23,923 bases of DNA, taken from assembly GCA_049657775.1 (NCBI GenBank), contig JBASNZ010000049.1, forward strand, positions 1 through 23,923, written 5' to 3'. Within the stretch, counting starts at the first letter, position 1. Each line of letters begins with the position of its first letter. The notes beneath the pieces are model-generated. The model had not been told where the DNA came from. It searched no databases and saw nothing but the letters and a program-made list of their open reading frames with translations. Below, piece after piece: positions 13,726 through 21,362 of this stretch. This stretch comes from JBASNZ01 sp049657775. Lineage in GTDB: Bacteria; Actinomycetota; Coriobacteriia; Anaerosomatales; Anaerosomataceae. The position numbers were made by a program, and so were the translations under genes.

Positions 13726-15849
13726 ATGGTTCTCGAGCGAGTAGTAAACGTCATCAGACCCACCGTCGCTCCTCACCCCGCAGACTCAACAGACATCGCG
13801 CTGCTCGTCGCCACCACGTCACGGCAGGAGATCGACACCTGGGACCGCACGAAGATCGCCGAGTCACTCGTCAAGGAGACGGGGATCGAGCCGGCGATCG
13901 CCGACGAGATCGCGCTCGCGGTCGAAGACCGCATCGATGGCACCAACCTCATGACGGTCACCACCGCGATCATCCGCGAGTTCGTCGACCTCGAGCTGCT
14001 CGATCGCGGCCTCACCACCACACTCAAGAGGCACACCAGCATCGGTCTGCCCATCTGGGACGTCGAGCAGATCATCACCAACGCCAATAAAGAGAACAGC
14101 AACACTACGCACAACCCCGAGTCCGTGAACCTCACGATCGCCGAGACGATCCTCAAGGAGTACGCGCTCAGACGCGTGTTCAGTGACGACGTCGCGCAGG
14201 CGCACTACACCGGCGACGTGCACCTCCACGACCTGGGCTTCATCATCCGCCCGTACTGCGGCGGCCACAGCCTTGAGTACGTCAAGAAGTACGGGCTCAA
14301 GCTGCCCAACATCACCAGCGTCAGCAAGCCTGCCAAGCATCCCGAGGTCCTCATCGGACACATGGTCAAGATGGCGAGCGCGCTGCAGGGTCACTACGCC
14401 GGCGCCGTCGGATGGGAAGCCGTCAACGTCTTCTTCGCGCCGTACCTGGTGGGCAAGTCCGCTGAAGAACTCGACCAGCTCGCGCAAATGCTCATCTTCG
14501 AGTTCAACCAACTTGCGGGCGCCCGTGGGTCGCAGGTCGTGTTCACCGACTTCAACCTCTACTACAACGTTCCCCGGCACTTCGCCGACACACCCGCGAT
14601 CGGCCCGGGCGGCGAGTACACCGGCAAGACGTACAAGGACTACGAGCCGGAGGCCCAGGCCTTCTTGAAGGCGATGTTCAACGTGTACGCGCGTGGCGAC
14701 GCCCACGGCAAGACGTTCGTCTTCCCCAAGCCGCTCCTCCACATCAGCGACGACTTCTTCCGGGCGCCGGGGCACGAGGAGTTCCTCGATCTGGCGTGCG
14801 CGGTGGCCAGCAAGCAGGGCATCACGTACTTCGTCTTCGATCGCGGCGACGAGGTCACCGTCTCCCAGTGCTGCCGGCTCAAGCTCAAACTCTCGCAGGA
14901 GCAGCTCAAAGAGACCGACACACCGGAGCGCATGCGCTTCTCGGCGCTGCAGAACGTGACGATCAACCTTCCGCGCATCGCGTATAAGGCGCAGGGCAAC
15001 GATTCCACGCTCTTCATGGAACTGAGCCGGGCCCTCGAGGTCGTCGCTAAGGCACACGTTCAGAAGCGGGATTTCATCCAGAGCCTGTTCGATCTTGGCG
15101 CCGAAGGGCCTTTGGGTATGCTCACGCTCAACCTTGACGGTGAACCTTACCTTAAGATGGATCGCCTCACGTACCTGGCAGGACTCATCGGACTCAACGA
15201 ACTCGTCCAGGTCCACACGGGCCAGCAGCTGCACGAATCCGACGAGGCTCTCAAGTTCGGGTTGAAGGTTATAGCCGCCATGAGCCTCAAGTGCAGGGAG
15301 CTCTCCGAGCGCTACGGATTCAATCTTGTACTCGAGGAGAGTCCCGCCGAGTCGGCGGGATACCGTCTGGCCAAGCTCGACATGAAGTACTGGCCAACGC
15401 AGACCGCCTCGGTCGTCAAGGGCGACCTTCCGGGCGGCAACTACTACTACACGAACTCGATCCACCTTGCCGTGGACGCGCCGATCGACTACATCAGCCG
15501 CGTGGAAAAGCAGTCGCGTTTCCATCCGCTGATCGAGGCGGGCGCGATCGTTCACGTCTGGCTTGGAGAGAGCGAGCCGGATCCTGCCGCGATCAGGTCG
15601 TTCGTGGAGAAGACCTTCGCCAACACCCAGTGTGCGCAGCTTGCATTCAGTCCCGAATTCACGGTCTGCGAGTCGTGTCGCCGGACCAGTAGAGGACTCA
15701 AGACGCAGTGTCCGCTGTGCGGATCGATGGACGTCTACGGTGTCACACGCATCGTGGGCTACTTCAGCAAGATCCAAACGTGGAACCGGAGCAAGGTGGG
15801 CGAGCTGTACGACCGGATCCGCACCGACCTCGATGTCCAGGCATCGTAA
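13726..15849 (+). CDS. nrdD: Anaerobic (class III) ribonucleoside-triphosphate reductase
   Basis: The 707-residue glycyl-radical enzyme reduces ribonucleoside triphosphates to dNTPs without oxygen. Active-site Cys178 lies in RPYCGGHS. A CC pair (Cys382-Cys383, in VSQCCRLKLKL) stands where the E. coli enzyme has its thiyl cysteine. The zinc site is Cys648, Cys651, Cys662 and Cys665. The glycyl radical site is Gly678 in RIVGYFSK. The RIVGYFSKIQTWNRSK ending and the CC pair fit the subgroup thought to use thioredoxin- or glutaredoxin-like reductants rather than formate. That assignment is inferred, and a redoxin gene follows directly. The N-terminal region (about 20-95) looks like an ATP-cone, but the usual KRDG is replaced by TTSR, so dATP control may be altered. 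ATG 13726 has AGGGGCGAG about 10 bases upstream. Confidence 0.96.
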   Translation: MVLERVVNVIRPTVAPHPADSTDIALLVATTSRQEIDTWDRTKIAESLVKETGIEPAIADEIALAVEDRIDGTNLMTVTTAIIREFVDLELLDRGLTTTLKRHTSIGLPIWDVEQIITNANKENSNTTHNPESVNLTIAETILKEYALRRVFSDDVAQAHYTGDVHLHDLGFIIRPYCGGHSLEYVKKYGLKLPNITSVSKPAKHPEVLIGHMVKMASALQGHYAGAVGWEAVNVFFAPYLVGKSAEELDQLAQMLIFEFNQLAGARGSQVVFTDFNLYYNVPRHFADTPAIGPGGEYTGKTYKDYEPEAQAFLKAMFNVYARGDAHGKTFVFPKPLLHISDDFFRAPGHEEFLDLACAVASKQGITYFVFDRGDEVTVSQCCRLKLKLSQEQLKETDTPERMRFSALQNVTINLPRIAYKAQGNDSTLFMELSRALEVVAKAHVQKRDFIQSLFDLGAEGPLGMLTLNLDGEPYLKMDRLTYLAGLIGLNELVQVHTGQQLHESDEALKFGLKVIAAMSLKCRELSERYGFNLVLEESPAESAGYRLAKLDMKYWPTQTASVVKGDLPGGNYYYTNSIHLAVDAPIDYISRVEKQSRFHPLIEAGAIVHVWLGESEPDPAAIRSFVEKTFANTQCAQLAFSPEFTVCESCRRTSRGLKTQCPLCGSMDVYGVTRIVGYFSKIQTWNRSKVGELYDRIRTDLDVQAS

Positions 15850-15874
15850 GGCACGATGAGAACAGGGGACCGCG

Positions 15875-16120
15875 ATGCAAGTGAAGCTCTTCATCAAAGA
15901 TGACTGCCCTCGCTGTCCGGCGGCTAAGCGGGCGTGCGAAGGCATCGATAACCTGCGCGTCTACGACATCCAGTCCGTCGATGGCCTGGCCGAGGCGTCG
16001 TTCTACGGCGTCATGGCGACGCCGTCCGTCCTGGTCTGCGACTCATCCGGCCACGAAGTCGCAGGCTGGCGCGGCGAGGCGCCCGACCCCGCGGCACTTC
16101 ATGCGGTTCTCGCCAACTAG
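15875..16120 (+). CDS. Small thioredoxin/glutaredoxin-like protein (CPRC), probable NrdD reductant
   Basis: The 81-residue protein has a thioredoxin-fold outline: a first strand VKLFIK, the redox motif CPRC (Cys11, Cys14), and a cis-proline region MATPSV (Pro50) before the last strands. It is about the size of NrdH-type redoxins. It lies 25 bp after nrdD and 7 bp before nrdG, so co-expression with the class III reductase is nearly certain. The likely role is to re-reduce the active-site disulfide of NrdD. Partner choice is inferred from position and from the NrdD subgroup features. ATG 15875 has AGGGGA upstream. Confidence 0.85.
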   Translation: MQVKLFIKDDCPRCPAAKRACEGIDNLRVYDIQSVDGLAEASFYGVMATPSVLVCDSSGHEVAGWRGEAPDPAALHAVLAN

Positions 16121-16127
16121 GGACCTG

Positions 16128-16865
16128 ATGACAACACCCCCGACAACAGCTCCAACATCCACCGGTGCCCCAACCGCACGTTTGGCCGGTTGGCAGCCTG
16201 CCGGCATGCTCGACTGGCCCGGACGGCTGACTACCACGGTCTTCCTCTCAGGGTGTGAGTTCAGGTGCCCCTTCTGCCACAATCCGTCTCTGCTCTCTCC
16301 CAAGACCGAGCCGGCCGACTGGACGGCACTGGCATCCCATCTCAGCGACAAGCGCGGCTGGTTGGACGGCGTTGTCGTCACGGGCGGCGAGCCCACATCC
16401 GACCCGGATCTCTTCGCGCTCCTTCGTGAGCTGGGTGACACCGGTACCCCGGTCAAGCTGGACACCAACGGCAGCAACCCCGATATCCTCGCCCGGGTGA
16501 TCGACGAAGAACTCGTCTCATTCGTCGCGCTTGACGTGAAGACACTCCCGGAGCGGTACGAGGCGCTCACATCACGTCCCGACACCGGAGCGGCCGTCCT
16601 AGGCTCTATCGAGCTCATCATCGCAAGCGGCGTCGCGCACGAGTTCCGCACGACGGCATACCCGGGAGCGGTCACGCTCGATGACTTCACCGAGATCGCC
16701 CGACTCATCGAGGGCGGCAACCGGTACGCCATCCAGCAGTTCAACCCGTCGACCACGCTCGATCCAAGAGCCTCGGGTGTCCTGCCATACCGCCCGGGAG
16801 CGCTCCACGCGGCAGCGGCCGCGTGCGACGCGTTTCTCCCGACCGTCGTCAGGGGTGCTTCGTAG
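16128..16865 (+). CDS. nrdG: Anaerobic ribonucleoside-triphosphate reductase activating protein (radical SAM)
   Basis: This radical-SAM enzyme installs the glycyl radical on NrdD. The 245-residue protein has the cluster motif CEFRCPFC (Cys43, Cys47, Cys50), VVTGGEPT for SAM binding, LDTNGSNP and FVALDVKTLPERYEAL. This is the pattern of the longer NrdG2-type activases rather than the about 155-residue E. coli NrdG. ATG 16128 follows AGGGAC and precedes a low-complexity Thr/Pro stretch before the GWQPAGMLDWPGR start of the domain. It begins 7 bp after the redoxin gene, and dut starts directly after its stop. The AmmeMemoRadiSam radical-SAM family shares a similar cluster motif, but gene context and the LDTNGSNP block favour NrdG. 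Confidence 0.93.
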   Translation: MTTPPTTAPTSTGAPTARLAGWQPAGMLDWPGRLTTTVFLSGCEFRCPFCHNPSLLSPKTEPADWTALASHLSDKRGWLDGVVVTGGEPTSDPDLFALLRELGDTGTPVKLDTNGSNPDILARVIDEELVSFVALDVKTLPERYEALTSRPDTGAAVLGSIELIIASGVAHEFRTTAYPGAVTLDDFTEIARLIEGGNRYAIQQFNPSTTLDPRASGVLPYRPGALHAAAAACDAFLPTVVRGAS

Positions 16866-17297
16866 ATGCGAATGGAGATCAAGCGGCTCGACACGGACCT
16901 CCCGCTTCCGCGTTACGCGCATACCGGCGACGCGGGTCTGGATCTGTACTCCTCGGCCGATGTCATGCTCGAACCGTTCCAGCGCACGCTGATACCCACA
17001 GGGATTGCTGTGGCCATTCCCGAGGGGTATGCCGGATTCGTGCAGCCTCGCAGCGGTCTTGCCATCAAACACGGGCTCAGCTTGGTCAACACCCCTGGAC
17101 TCATCGACAGCCACTACCGGGGCGAGATCAAGATCATCGCCATCAACCTGGACCACGGGCAGCACATCTCCATCTCCCGCGGCGACAAGATCGCCCAGCT
17201 CGTCATCCAGCGGGTCGAGTGCGTTGACCTCATCGAGGTCTCCGAGCTTGACGAGACCGTACGAGGGGAGGGGGGCTTTGGGAGCACGGGGGTCTGA
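16866..17297 (+). CDS. dut: Deoxyuridine 5'-triphosphate nucleotidohydrolase
   Basis: Dut hydrolyses dUTP to dUMP and pyrophosphate, keeping uracil out of DNA and feeding dTMP synthesis. The 143-residue trimeric-type enzyme shows all five motifs in order: AGLDLYS (23-29), PRSGLA (61-66), NTPGLIDSHYRGEI (75-88, with the catalytic Asp81 and Tyr84), RGDKIAQLVI (105-114) and GEGGFGSTG (134-142). ATG 16866 abuts the nrdG stop codon, which implies coupled translation. It sits logically after the dNTP-making genes. Confidence 0.97.
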   Translation: MRMEIKRLDTDLPLPRYAHTGDAGLDLYSSADVMLEPFQRTLIPTGIAVAIPEGYAGFVQPRSGLAIKHGLSLVNTPGLIDSHYRGEIKIIAINLDHGQHISISRGDKIAQLVIQRVECVDLIEVSELDETVRGEGGFGSTGV

Positions 17298-17757
17298 GCG
17301 CCCCAGAGTGCGGGTAGCCGCCGTCCTCGTCATCGAGGAGCGGCTGCTTCTTGTCAGACAGCGCAGAACCCGCGAGCCCTACTACCTGCTTCCGGGCGGG
17401 GGAGTCGACCCCAGAGAGACGCTCGCGGACGCCCTGCGGCGCGAGGTGGCTGAAGAGACGGGCCTGCAGATCCAGATCGATCGCCCGCTGTTCATCAACG
17501 ACACCATCGACCCGTCAGGCATGCGTCACGCGGTCAATCTCACCTTCCTGGCACACATCACGGGCGGCGAGCTGCTGTCGGTGCCGACCGATCCCAGCAT
17601 CGAGGGCCTCGAACTCGCCGGATTCGATTCACTCGAAGCTCTGGACCTTCGACCGCCCATTGCGAGCGAGCTCGTCCACGCTGCGGAAAACGGATTCGAC
17701 ACCCCCGCCCGGTATCTTGGAGCGATCTGGACACCGGAAGGCGGGCCAGGCCGATGA
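17278..17757 (+). CDS. Nudix hydrolase
   Basis: The Nudix signature runs from Gly41 to Leu63 (numbered from TTG 17278): G-x5-E47-x7-R55-E56-V-A-E59-E60-T-G62-L63, with no missing catalytic residue. Before it lie VRVAAVLVIEERLLLVRQ and YYLLPGGGV, as in ADP-ribose or nucleotide-type members. The substrate cannot be told from the sequence. House-cleaning of damaged nucleotides fits the dut neighbour. TTG 17278 gives 159 residues and has an AGGGGAGG site about 6 bases upstream. It overlaps dut by 20 bases. GTG 17308 is an alternative without a ribosome site. The frame is open further upstream inside dut, but that is a shadow. Confidence 0.87.
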   Translation: MGARGSERPRVRVAAVLVIEERLLLVRQRRTREPYYLLPGGGVDPRETLADALRREVAEETGLQIQIDRPLFINDTIDPSGMRHAVNLTFLAHITGGELLSVPTDPSIEGLELAGFDSLEALDLRPPIASELVHAAENGFDTPARYLGAIWTPEGGPGR

Positions 17758-17766
17758 GACATCACT

Positions 17767-17780
17767 CACTTTACATAAGA
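17767..17780 (+). repeat. 14-bp inverted repeat, left copy
   Basis: CACTTTACATAAGA occurs here, and its exact reverse complement is at 20907-20920. The two copies bracket the pair of permease genes. It is AT-rich against the GC-rich background. Its role is unknown. Confidence 0.5.
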
Positions 17781-17840
17781 CTTCTGACTGAAACGAAGGG
17801 GGGTGCGACGGGAGAGACGTATCCGGGGTGAGAGGTCCAA

Positions 17841-17863
17841 GCGCGGGCCCTTTTGGTCCGCGC
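17841..17863 (+). promoter_or_regulatory. Hairpin in the leader of the first NCS2 permease
   Basis: GCGCGGGCC (17841-17849) pairs with GGTCCGCGC (17855-17863), with one G-U pair and a CTTTT loop. It lies in the 153-bp gap between the Nudix gene and the permease. There is no T-run after it. It could be a processing or attenuation element. No purine-riboswitch core was recognised. Confidence 0.45.
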
Positions 17864-17910
17864 GCATCGACGCAACCGACAAATGCAGCTTCTCAGGAAG
17901 GACTGGTGCG

Positions 17911-19335
17911 ATGGAGGGCTTCTTCAAGTTCAAGGAGCGCGGAACGGATCTCAAGACCGAGATCATCGCCGGTGTGGCAACGTTCATGACGATGGCGTAC
18001 ATCATCTTCGTGAACCCCGGGATTCTCTCGGCCGCTGGAGTCCCGTTCGCCGGGGCCGCTACGGCCACAGCGCTCGGTGCCGCGCTCATGTGCATCTGTA
18101 TGGGTGTCTTCACCAACCGGCCATTCGCTCTTGCCTCGGGCATGGGCCTCAACGCCGTCGTGACCTTCTCGGTCATCGGCTTCCAGCAGGCCAACGTGCC
18201 GTGGCAGGTTGGCATGGCGGTCATCTTCGTCGAGGGTCTCGTGATCCTCGTTCTCGTGCTCACCGGCCTGCGCGAGGCCGTGATGAACGCGATCCCGATC
18301 GACCTCAAGCGTGCTATCGGCGTCGGCATCGGCCTGTTCATCACGATGATCGGTCTCAACGAGGGCGGCATCATCCAGCCCAACTCGGCGACGCTCATCA
18401 GTCTCGGCGACTTCACCCAGAAGTACGTCTGGGTAACGCTCATCGGTCTTGTAGCGATCCTGGTGTTCATGTCGCTCAAGGTGAAGGGCGACATCCTGTG
18501 GGGCATCCTCGTCGCCACAGTCGCCGCGCTTCTCCTCGGTGTCACGAGCTTCCCGAAGGAAGGCCTCACCGGAGCGCTCGACTTCAGCACGTTCTTCGCA
18601 CCGTTCCAGGCTGTCGAGGGCGGGGGAATGGCGCTGCTCAAGGTCTTCACCCCGGGTCTGTTGCTGATGGTCTTCGCCATCATGCTCACCGACTTCTTCG
18701 ACACCATGGGCACCGTCCTCTCGGTTGGCGAGCAGGCAGGCTTTGTGGACAAGGACGGCAAGGTCCCGGGTATCCGCGGTATCCTCACAGTCGACTCGAT
18801 CGCGGCGAGCGTGGGTGGCCTCTTCGGCGCCAGCTCGATCACCACGTACGTCGAGTCCGCCGCAGGCGTCGCCGAGGGCGGCCGCACGGGTCTGACCGCC
18901 ATCATCACCGGCGTTCTCTTCGCGCTGTCGGCATTCTTCGCGCCTGTCATCGCCATGATCGGTGGCGGTTTCGACATCACCAATGCCGAGCACTTCAAGC
19001 AGATGATCGGTGCGGGCTTTGTGGCCCCCGAGGGCGCCTACTACATGTATCCGATCACCGCGGGCGCCCTCATCGTCGTGGGCTTCTTGATGATGCGCAC
19101 CGTCCGTGACATTCCTTGGACCGACCTCGAGGAGGCCTTCCCGGCCTTCCTGACGATTGTCGGCATCCCGCTCACGTACAACATCAGCTACGGTATCGGC
19201 CTGGGCTTCATCAGCTACGTGCTTCTCAAGGTCTTCCACGGCAAGGCCAAGGAGATACACCCGCTGCTGTGGGTCACGTCCGTAGCGTTCGGCATCACAT
19301 TCGTCCTGCCCGCGATCCAGAAGTTCCTGGGCTGA
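17911..19335 (+). CDS. NCS2 family purine permease (AzgA/PbuG-like)
   Basis: The 474-residue integral membrane protein has many hydrophobic segments. It shows the COG2252-type marks: KTEIIAGVATFMTMAYIIFVNP near the N-terminus, ASGMGLNAVVTF, DFFDTMGT, and SSITTYVESAAGVAEGGRTG. Proteins of this branch import adenine, guanine or hypoxanthine by proton symport. Exact purine preference is not readable. ATG 17911 follows AGGAAGG by 9 bases and starts the conserved KERGTDLKTE region. A second, different NCS2 permease gene starts 13 bp downstream, so they are one operon. They follow the dNTP genes, suggesting a nucleobase salvage function. Confidence 0.93.
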   Translation: MEGFFKFKERGTDLKTEIIAGVATFMTMAYIIFVNPGILSAAGVPFAGAATATALGAALMCICMGVFTNRPFALASGMGLNAVVTFSVIGFQQANVPWQVGMAVIFVEGLVILVLVLTGLREAVMNAIPIDLKRAIGVGIGLFITMIGLNEGGIIQPNSATLISLGDFTQKYVWVTLIGLVAILVFMSLKVKGDILWGILVATVAALLLGVTSFPKEGLTGALDFSTFFAPFQAVEGGGMALLKVFTPGLLLMVFAIMLTDFFDTMGTVLSVGEQAGFVDKDGKVPGIRGILTVDSIAASVGGLFGASSITTYVESAAGVAEGGRTGLTAIITGVLFALSAFFAPVIAMIGGGFDITNAEHFKQMIGAGFVAPEGAYYMYPITAGALIVVGFLMMRTVRDIPWTDLEEAFPAFLTIVGIPLTYNISYGIGLGFISYVLLKVFHGKAKEIHPLLWVTSVAFGITFVLPAIQKFLG

Positions 19336-19348
19336 GAAGGGACGATCC

Positions 19349-20686
19349 GTGGCTGAACAGCGCGTAATCCAGACAGACGAGACGCTTCCGCTCCTGCAAG
19401 CGATCCCGCTGTCACTACAGCACCTCATGGCGATGTTCGGCGCGACGGTGCTCGTGCCGTACCTGACCGGACTCGATGTCGGCGTCGGCCTCATGACCTC
19501 CGGTATCGGCACCATCCTGTACCTCATCTGCACTCGCAACAAGATCCCGAGCTACCTGGGTTCGAGTTTCGCGTTCATCATGCCGCTCGTCGCGGTGGGA
19601 GGTGGCTCGGCGGCGATCGCCGCTGGAGGCGGCAACCTTCCCGCAGCGCTCGGCGGTCTTGTTGCTGCCGGTTTCGTCTACATGATCGTTGCCGGGCTGG
19701 TCAAGCTGTTCGGCACCGGCTGGATCAACAAGATCCTGCCGCCGGCACTCGTGGGCGCGGTCGTCATCGTCATCGGTCTCGGGCTTTCCGCCACGGCCGT
19801 GAAGATGTCGATGTTCCCCTTCGCCGATCCCTCGCAGGGTGTCGATCTCAAGGGGTTGATGGTGGCCGCCATCACGCTCGCATCGGCGATCATCTTCTCA
19901 AGCTTCTTCAAGGGCTTCATCAAGGCGATCCCGGTGCTCCTTGGCATCATCGTGGGCTACGTCGTCTCGATCGCGCTTGGGCTCGTGAGCTTCGAGGGCA
20001 TCGCGGCCGCCCCGTGGGTCGGCCTGCCCAACGTGACGTTTCCGACCTTCGACCTGGGCGCCATCCTCATCATCGCGCCCGTAGCCATCGTGGTCATCGT
20101 GGAGCACATCGGGCACCTGCTCGTGATCAACGAGATCACGGGCAAGGACTTCACGCCGATGCTGCCCGAGTCTCTCTTCGGTGACGGTATCGCCACAGCG
20201 ATCTCAGGCGCTCTCGGGGGTACACCGTCCACCACGTACGCCGAGAACATCGGTGTCATGGCCGTGACCAAGGTCTACGCCACCCAGGTCTTCTGGTACG
20301 CAGGCGCATTCGCGTTCCTCATCGGCGGGTTCATCCCCAAGGTGAGCGCAGCCATCAGCTCGATCCCGACGCCGGTCATGGGCGGCATCTCGCTGCTCCT
20401 GTTCGGGCTGATCGCATCGAGCGGCCTGCGCCTGCTCGTCAAGAGCGGCATCGACTACAGCCACAGCCGTAACCTGATCCTCTCGAGCGTCGTGCTCGTG
20501 GTGGGTATCGGCATGGACACGGGCGGCTTCACCATCCCGATCGGCAAGTACACCATCCCGGGTATGGCGCTCGCGACAGTCCTTGGCATCGTGCTCAACC
20601 TGATTCTGCCAAAGGAGTCCGAAGGCCTGGCGCTCGATTCGCCGGACTTCAGTGGAGACCTCCAGGCGGAGGCGGCCAGCGAGTAG
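19349..20686 (+). CDS. uraA: NCS2 family uracil (or xanthine) permease, UraA-like
   Basis: The 445-residue membrane protein carries UraA signatures: PLSLQHLMAMFGATVLVP at the N-terminus, YLGSSFAFI, VEHIGHLLVINEITGKDF (with the substrate-binding Glu-His region), GGTPSTTYAENIGV and GFIPKVSA. UraA/PyrP proteins import uracil with protons. Xanthine transporters are close relatives, but the NIGV and EHIGH motifs favour uracil. GTG 19349 is preceded by GAGAAGGGA. It lies 13 bp after the purine permease gene. A strong hairpin 65 bp beyond its stop probably ends the transcript. Confidence 0.92.
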   Translation: MAEQRVIQTDETLPLLQAIPLSLQHLMAMFGATVLVPYLTGLDVGVGLMTSGIGTILYLICTRNKIPSYLGSSFAFIMPLVAVGGGSAAIAAGGGNLPAALGGLVAAGFVYMIVAGLVKLFGTGWINKILPPALVGAVVIVIGLGLSATAVKMSMFPFADPSQGVDLKGLMVAAITLASAIIFSSFFKGFIKAIPVLLGIIVGYVVSIALGLVSFEGIAAAPWVGLPNVTFPTFDLGAILIIAPVAIVVIVEHIGHLLVINEITGKDFTPMLPESLFGDGIATAISGALGGTPSTTYAENIGVMAVTKVYATQVFWYAGAFAFLIGGFIPKVSAAISSIPTPVMGGISLLLFGLIASSGLRLLVKSGIDYSHSRNLILSSVVLVVGIGMDTGGFTIPIGKYTIPGMALATVLGIVLNLILPKESEGLALDSPDFSGDLQAEAASE

Positions 20687-20750
20687 CCAGCCGCCACATG
20701 CGGAGTAGCCGTACGACGGAGACGAAACCGGTCGTGCGTACTCATAGCGA

Positions 20751-20785
20751 CGACCCCGGGCTGCGCGCAACGCGGTCCGGGGTCG
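20751..20785 (+). terminator. Terminator-like hairpin after uraA
   Basis: CGACCCCGG (20751-20759) pairs perfectly with CCGGGGTCG (20777-20785). Inside, CGCG-CAA-CGCG (20764-20774) adds a nested stem. The following bases are moderately T-rich (CTTCGATCGTGTGTTGTTGT). Position after the last plus-strand gene supports termination. Confidence 0.65.
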
Positions 20786-20906
20786 CTTCGATCGTGTGTT
20801 GTTGTATGAACGCTGTGTCGCCTCGCGCATGTCAATACAGGAGCGAAGCAGACCGCGGACTGGCCGAGAGGGGTTCTCACGCACACCCTGTACGCCTGAT
20901 AATACA

Positions 20907-20920
20907 TCTTATGTAAAGTG
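20907..20920 (-). repeat. 14-bp inverted repeat, right copy
   Basis: TCTTATGTAAAGTG is the exact reverse complement of 17767-17780. The copy sits within TACAT-CTT-ATGTA, a short palindrome absent from the left copy. Confidence 0.5.
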
Positions 20921-20936
20921 CGCTACACAGACGCCC

Positions 20937-20955
20937 GTCCCCCGTATCGGAGGAC
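20937..20955 (-). terminator. Possible weak terminator of the minus-strand operon
   Basis: Read on the minus strand, GTCCTCC pairs with GGGGGAC around a GATAC loop (one T-G wobble). It lies 28 bp past the stop of the last minus-strand gene. No T-tract follows, so this is tentative. Confidence 0.3.
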
Positions 20956-20983
20956 GTAAAGGGTCCCTACGGCGCGTTACCGA

Positions 20984-21346
20984 CTACTCTTCGTCGTCTT
21001 CGTCGTCGATGAGGTCAGCGTCGTCGAACAGATCGCCGGAGAACTCGACACTGAAGTACGTGTCCTCGAACTCGGCCTTGGTCATCTCGTACAGGTCGCC
21101 CTCTGCAGTCGCAAACCAGTCCTGTGCATCCTCGGACGTGTCGAACTCCGCAAGGATCTTGGCAGTGTCCTCGTCACCGATCAGGACCGCCTCGACCCGG
21201 TACACGTCCCCCTCGGCAAGAGACTCGGCTGGTGGACGGCGCCACAGTATGTCATCGCGCCATTCAAGATCGGGGGAGTCACCGGAATCCACGCGAACAA
21301 CGCGGAGCCTGTAGAACTCGTCCGCATTCCCTATCACCAGCGCCAT
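20984..21346 (-). CDS. Hypothetical acidic protein
   Basis: I do not recognise this 120-residue protein. It has no membrane segment or signal peptide. The N-terminal half looks like a small beta-rich domain (MALVIGNADEFYRLRVVRVD, then GDVYRVEAVLIG). The second half is helical. The C-terminal tail is extremely acidic, the last 16 residues being nearly all Asp/Glu apart from a few hydrophobics. GGGAGGG precedes ATG 21346, and the gene follows the SH3 protein gene by 16 bp. It is therefore the last cistron of the livF-paaK operon. It is probably cytoplasmic. No function is assigned. Confidence 0.75.
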   Translation of the reverse strand: MALVIGNADEFYRLRVVRVDSGDSPDLEWRDDILWRRPPAESLAEGDVYRVEAVLIGDEDTAKILAEFDTSEDAQDWFATAEGDLYEMTKAEFEDTYFSVEFSGDLFDDADLIDDEDDEE

Positions 21347-21362
21347 GAACGCCCTCCCACCG

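Larger units (their letters stand above)
20687..20983. other. Gene-free convergent intergenic region
   Basis: About 300 bp between the converging uraA and the minus-strand operon. It contains a strong plus-strand hairpin (20751-20785), the right copy of a 14-bp inverted repeat (20907-20920), and a 7-bp hairpin at 20937-20955 that pairs best when read on the minus strand. Short open frames here have no recognisable features. No tRNA or known RNA motif was found by eye. Confidence 0.6.

Noticed and set aside
13864..15945. Very long open frame on the minus strand opposite nrdD
   Set aside because: Its amino-acid composition is Arg/Val/Glu/Asp-rich without motifs. It mirrors the third-codon GC bias of nrdD, which has full catalytic motifs.
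17005..17277. Nudix gene starting upstream inside dut
   Set aside because: The extra residues are Ser/Arg/Pro-rich shadow translation of dut. TTG 17278 has the ribosome site.
17758..17910. Purine riboswitch before the permease genes
   Set aside because: The conserved loop and junction bases of the purine aptamer are not present. Only a simple hairpin is visible.
17893..19542. Long minus-strand open frame opposite the purine permease
   Set aside because: It is an Asp/His/Arg/Glu-rich antisense shadow of a membrane protein gene, with no ribosome site or domain.
20687..20983. tRNA or small RNA gene in the convergent gap
   Set aside because: No cloverleaf or T-loop sequence was found. The strong stem at 20751-20785 is better explained as a terminator.
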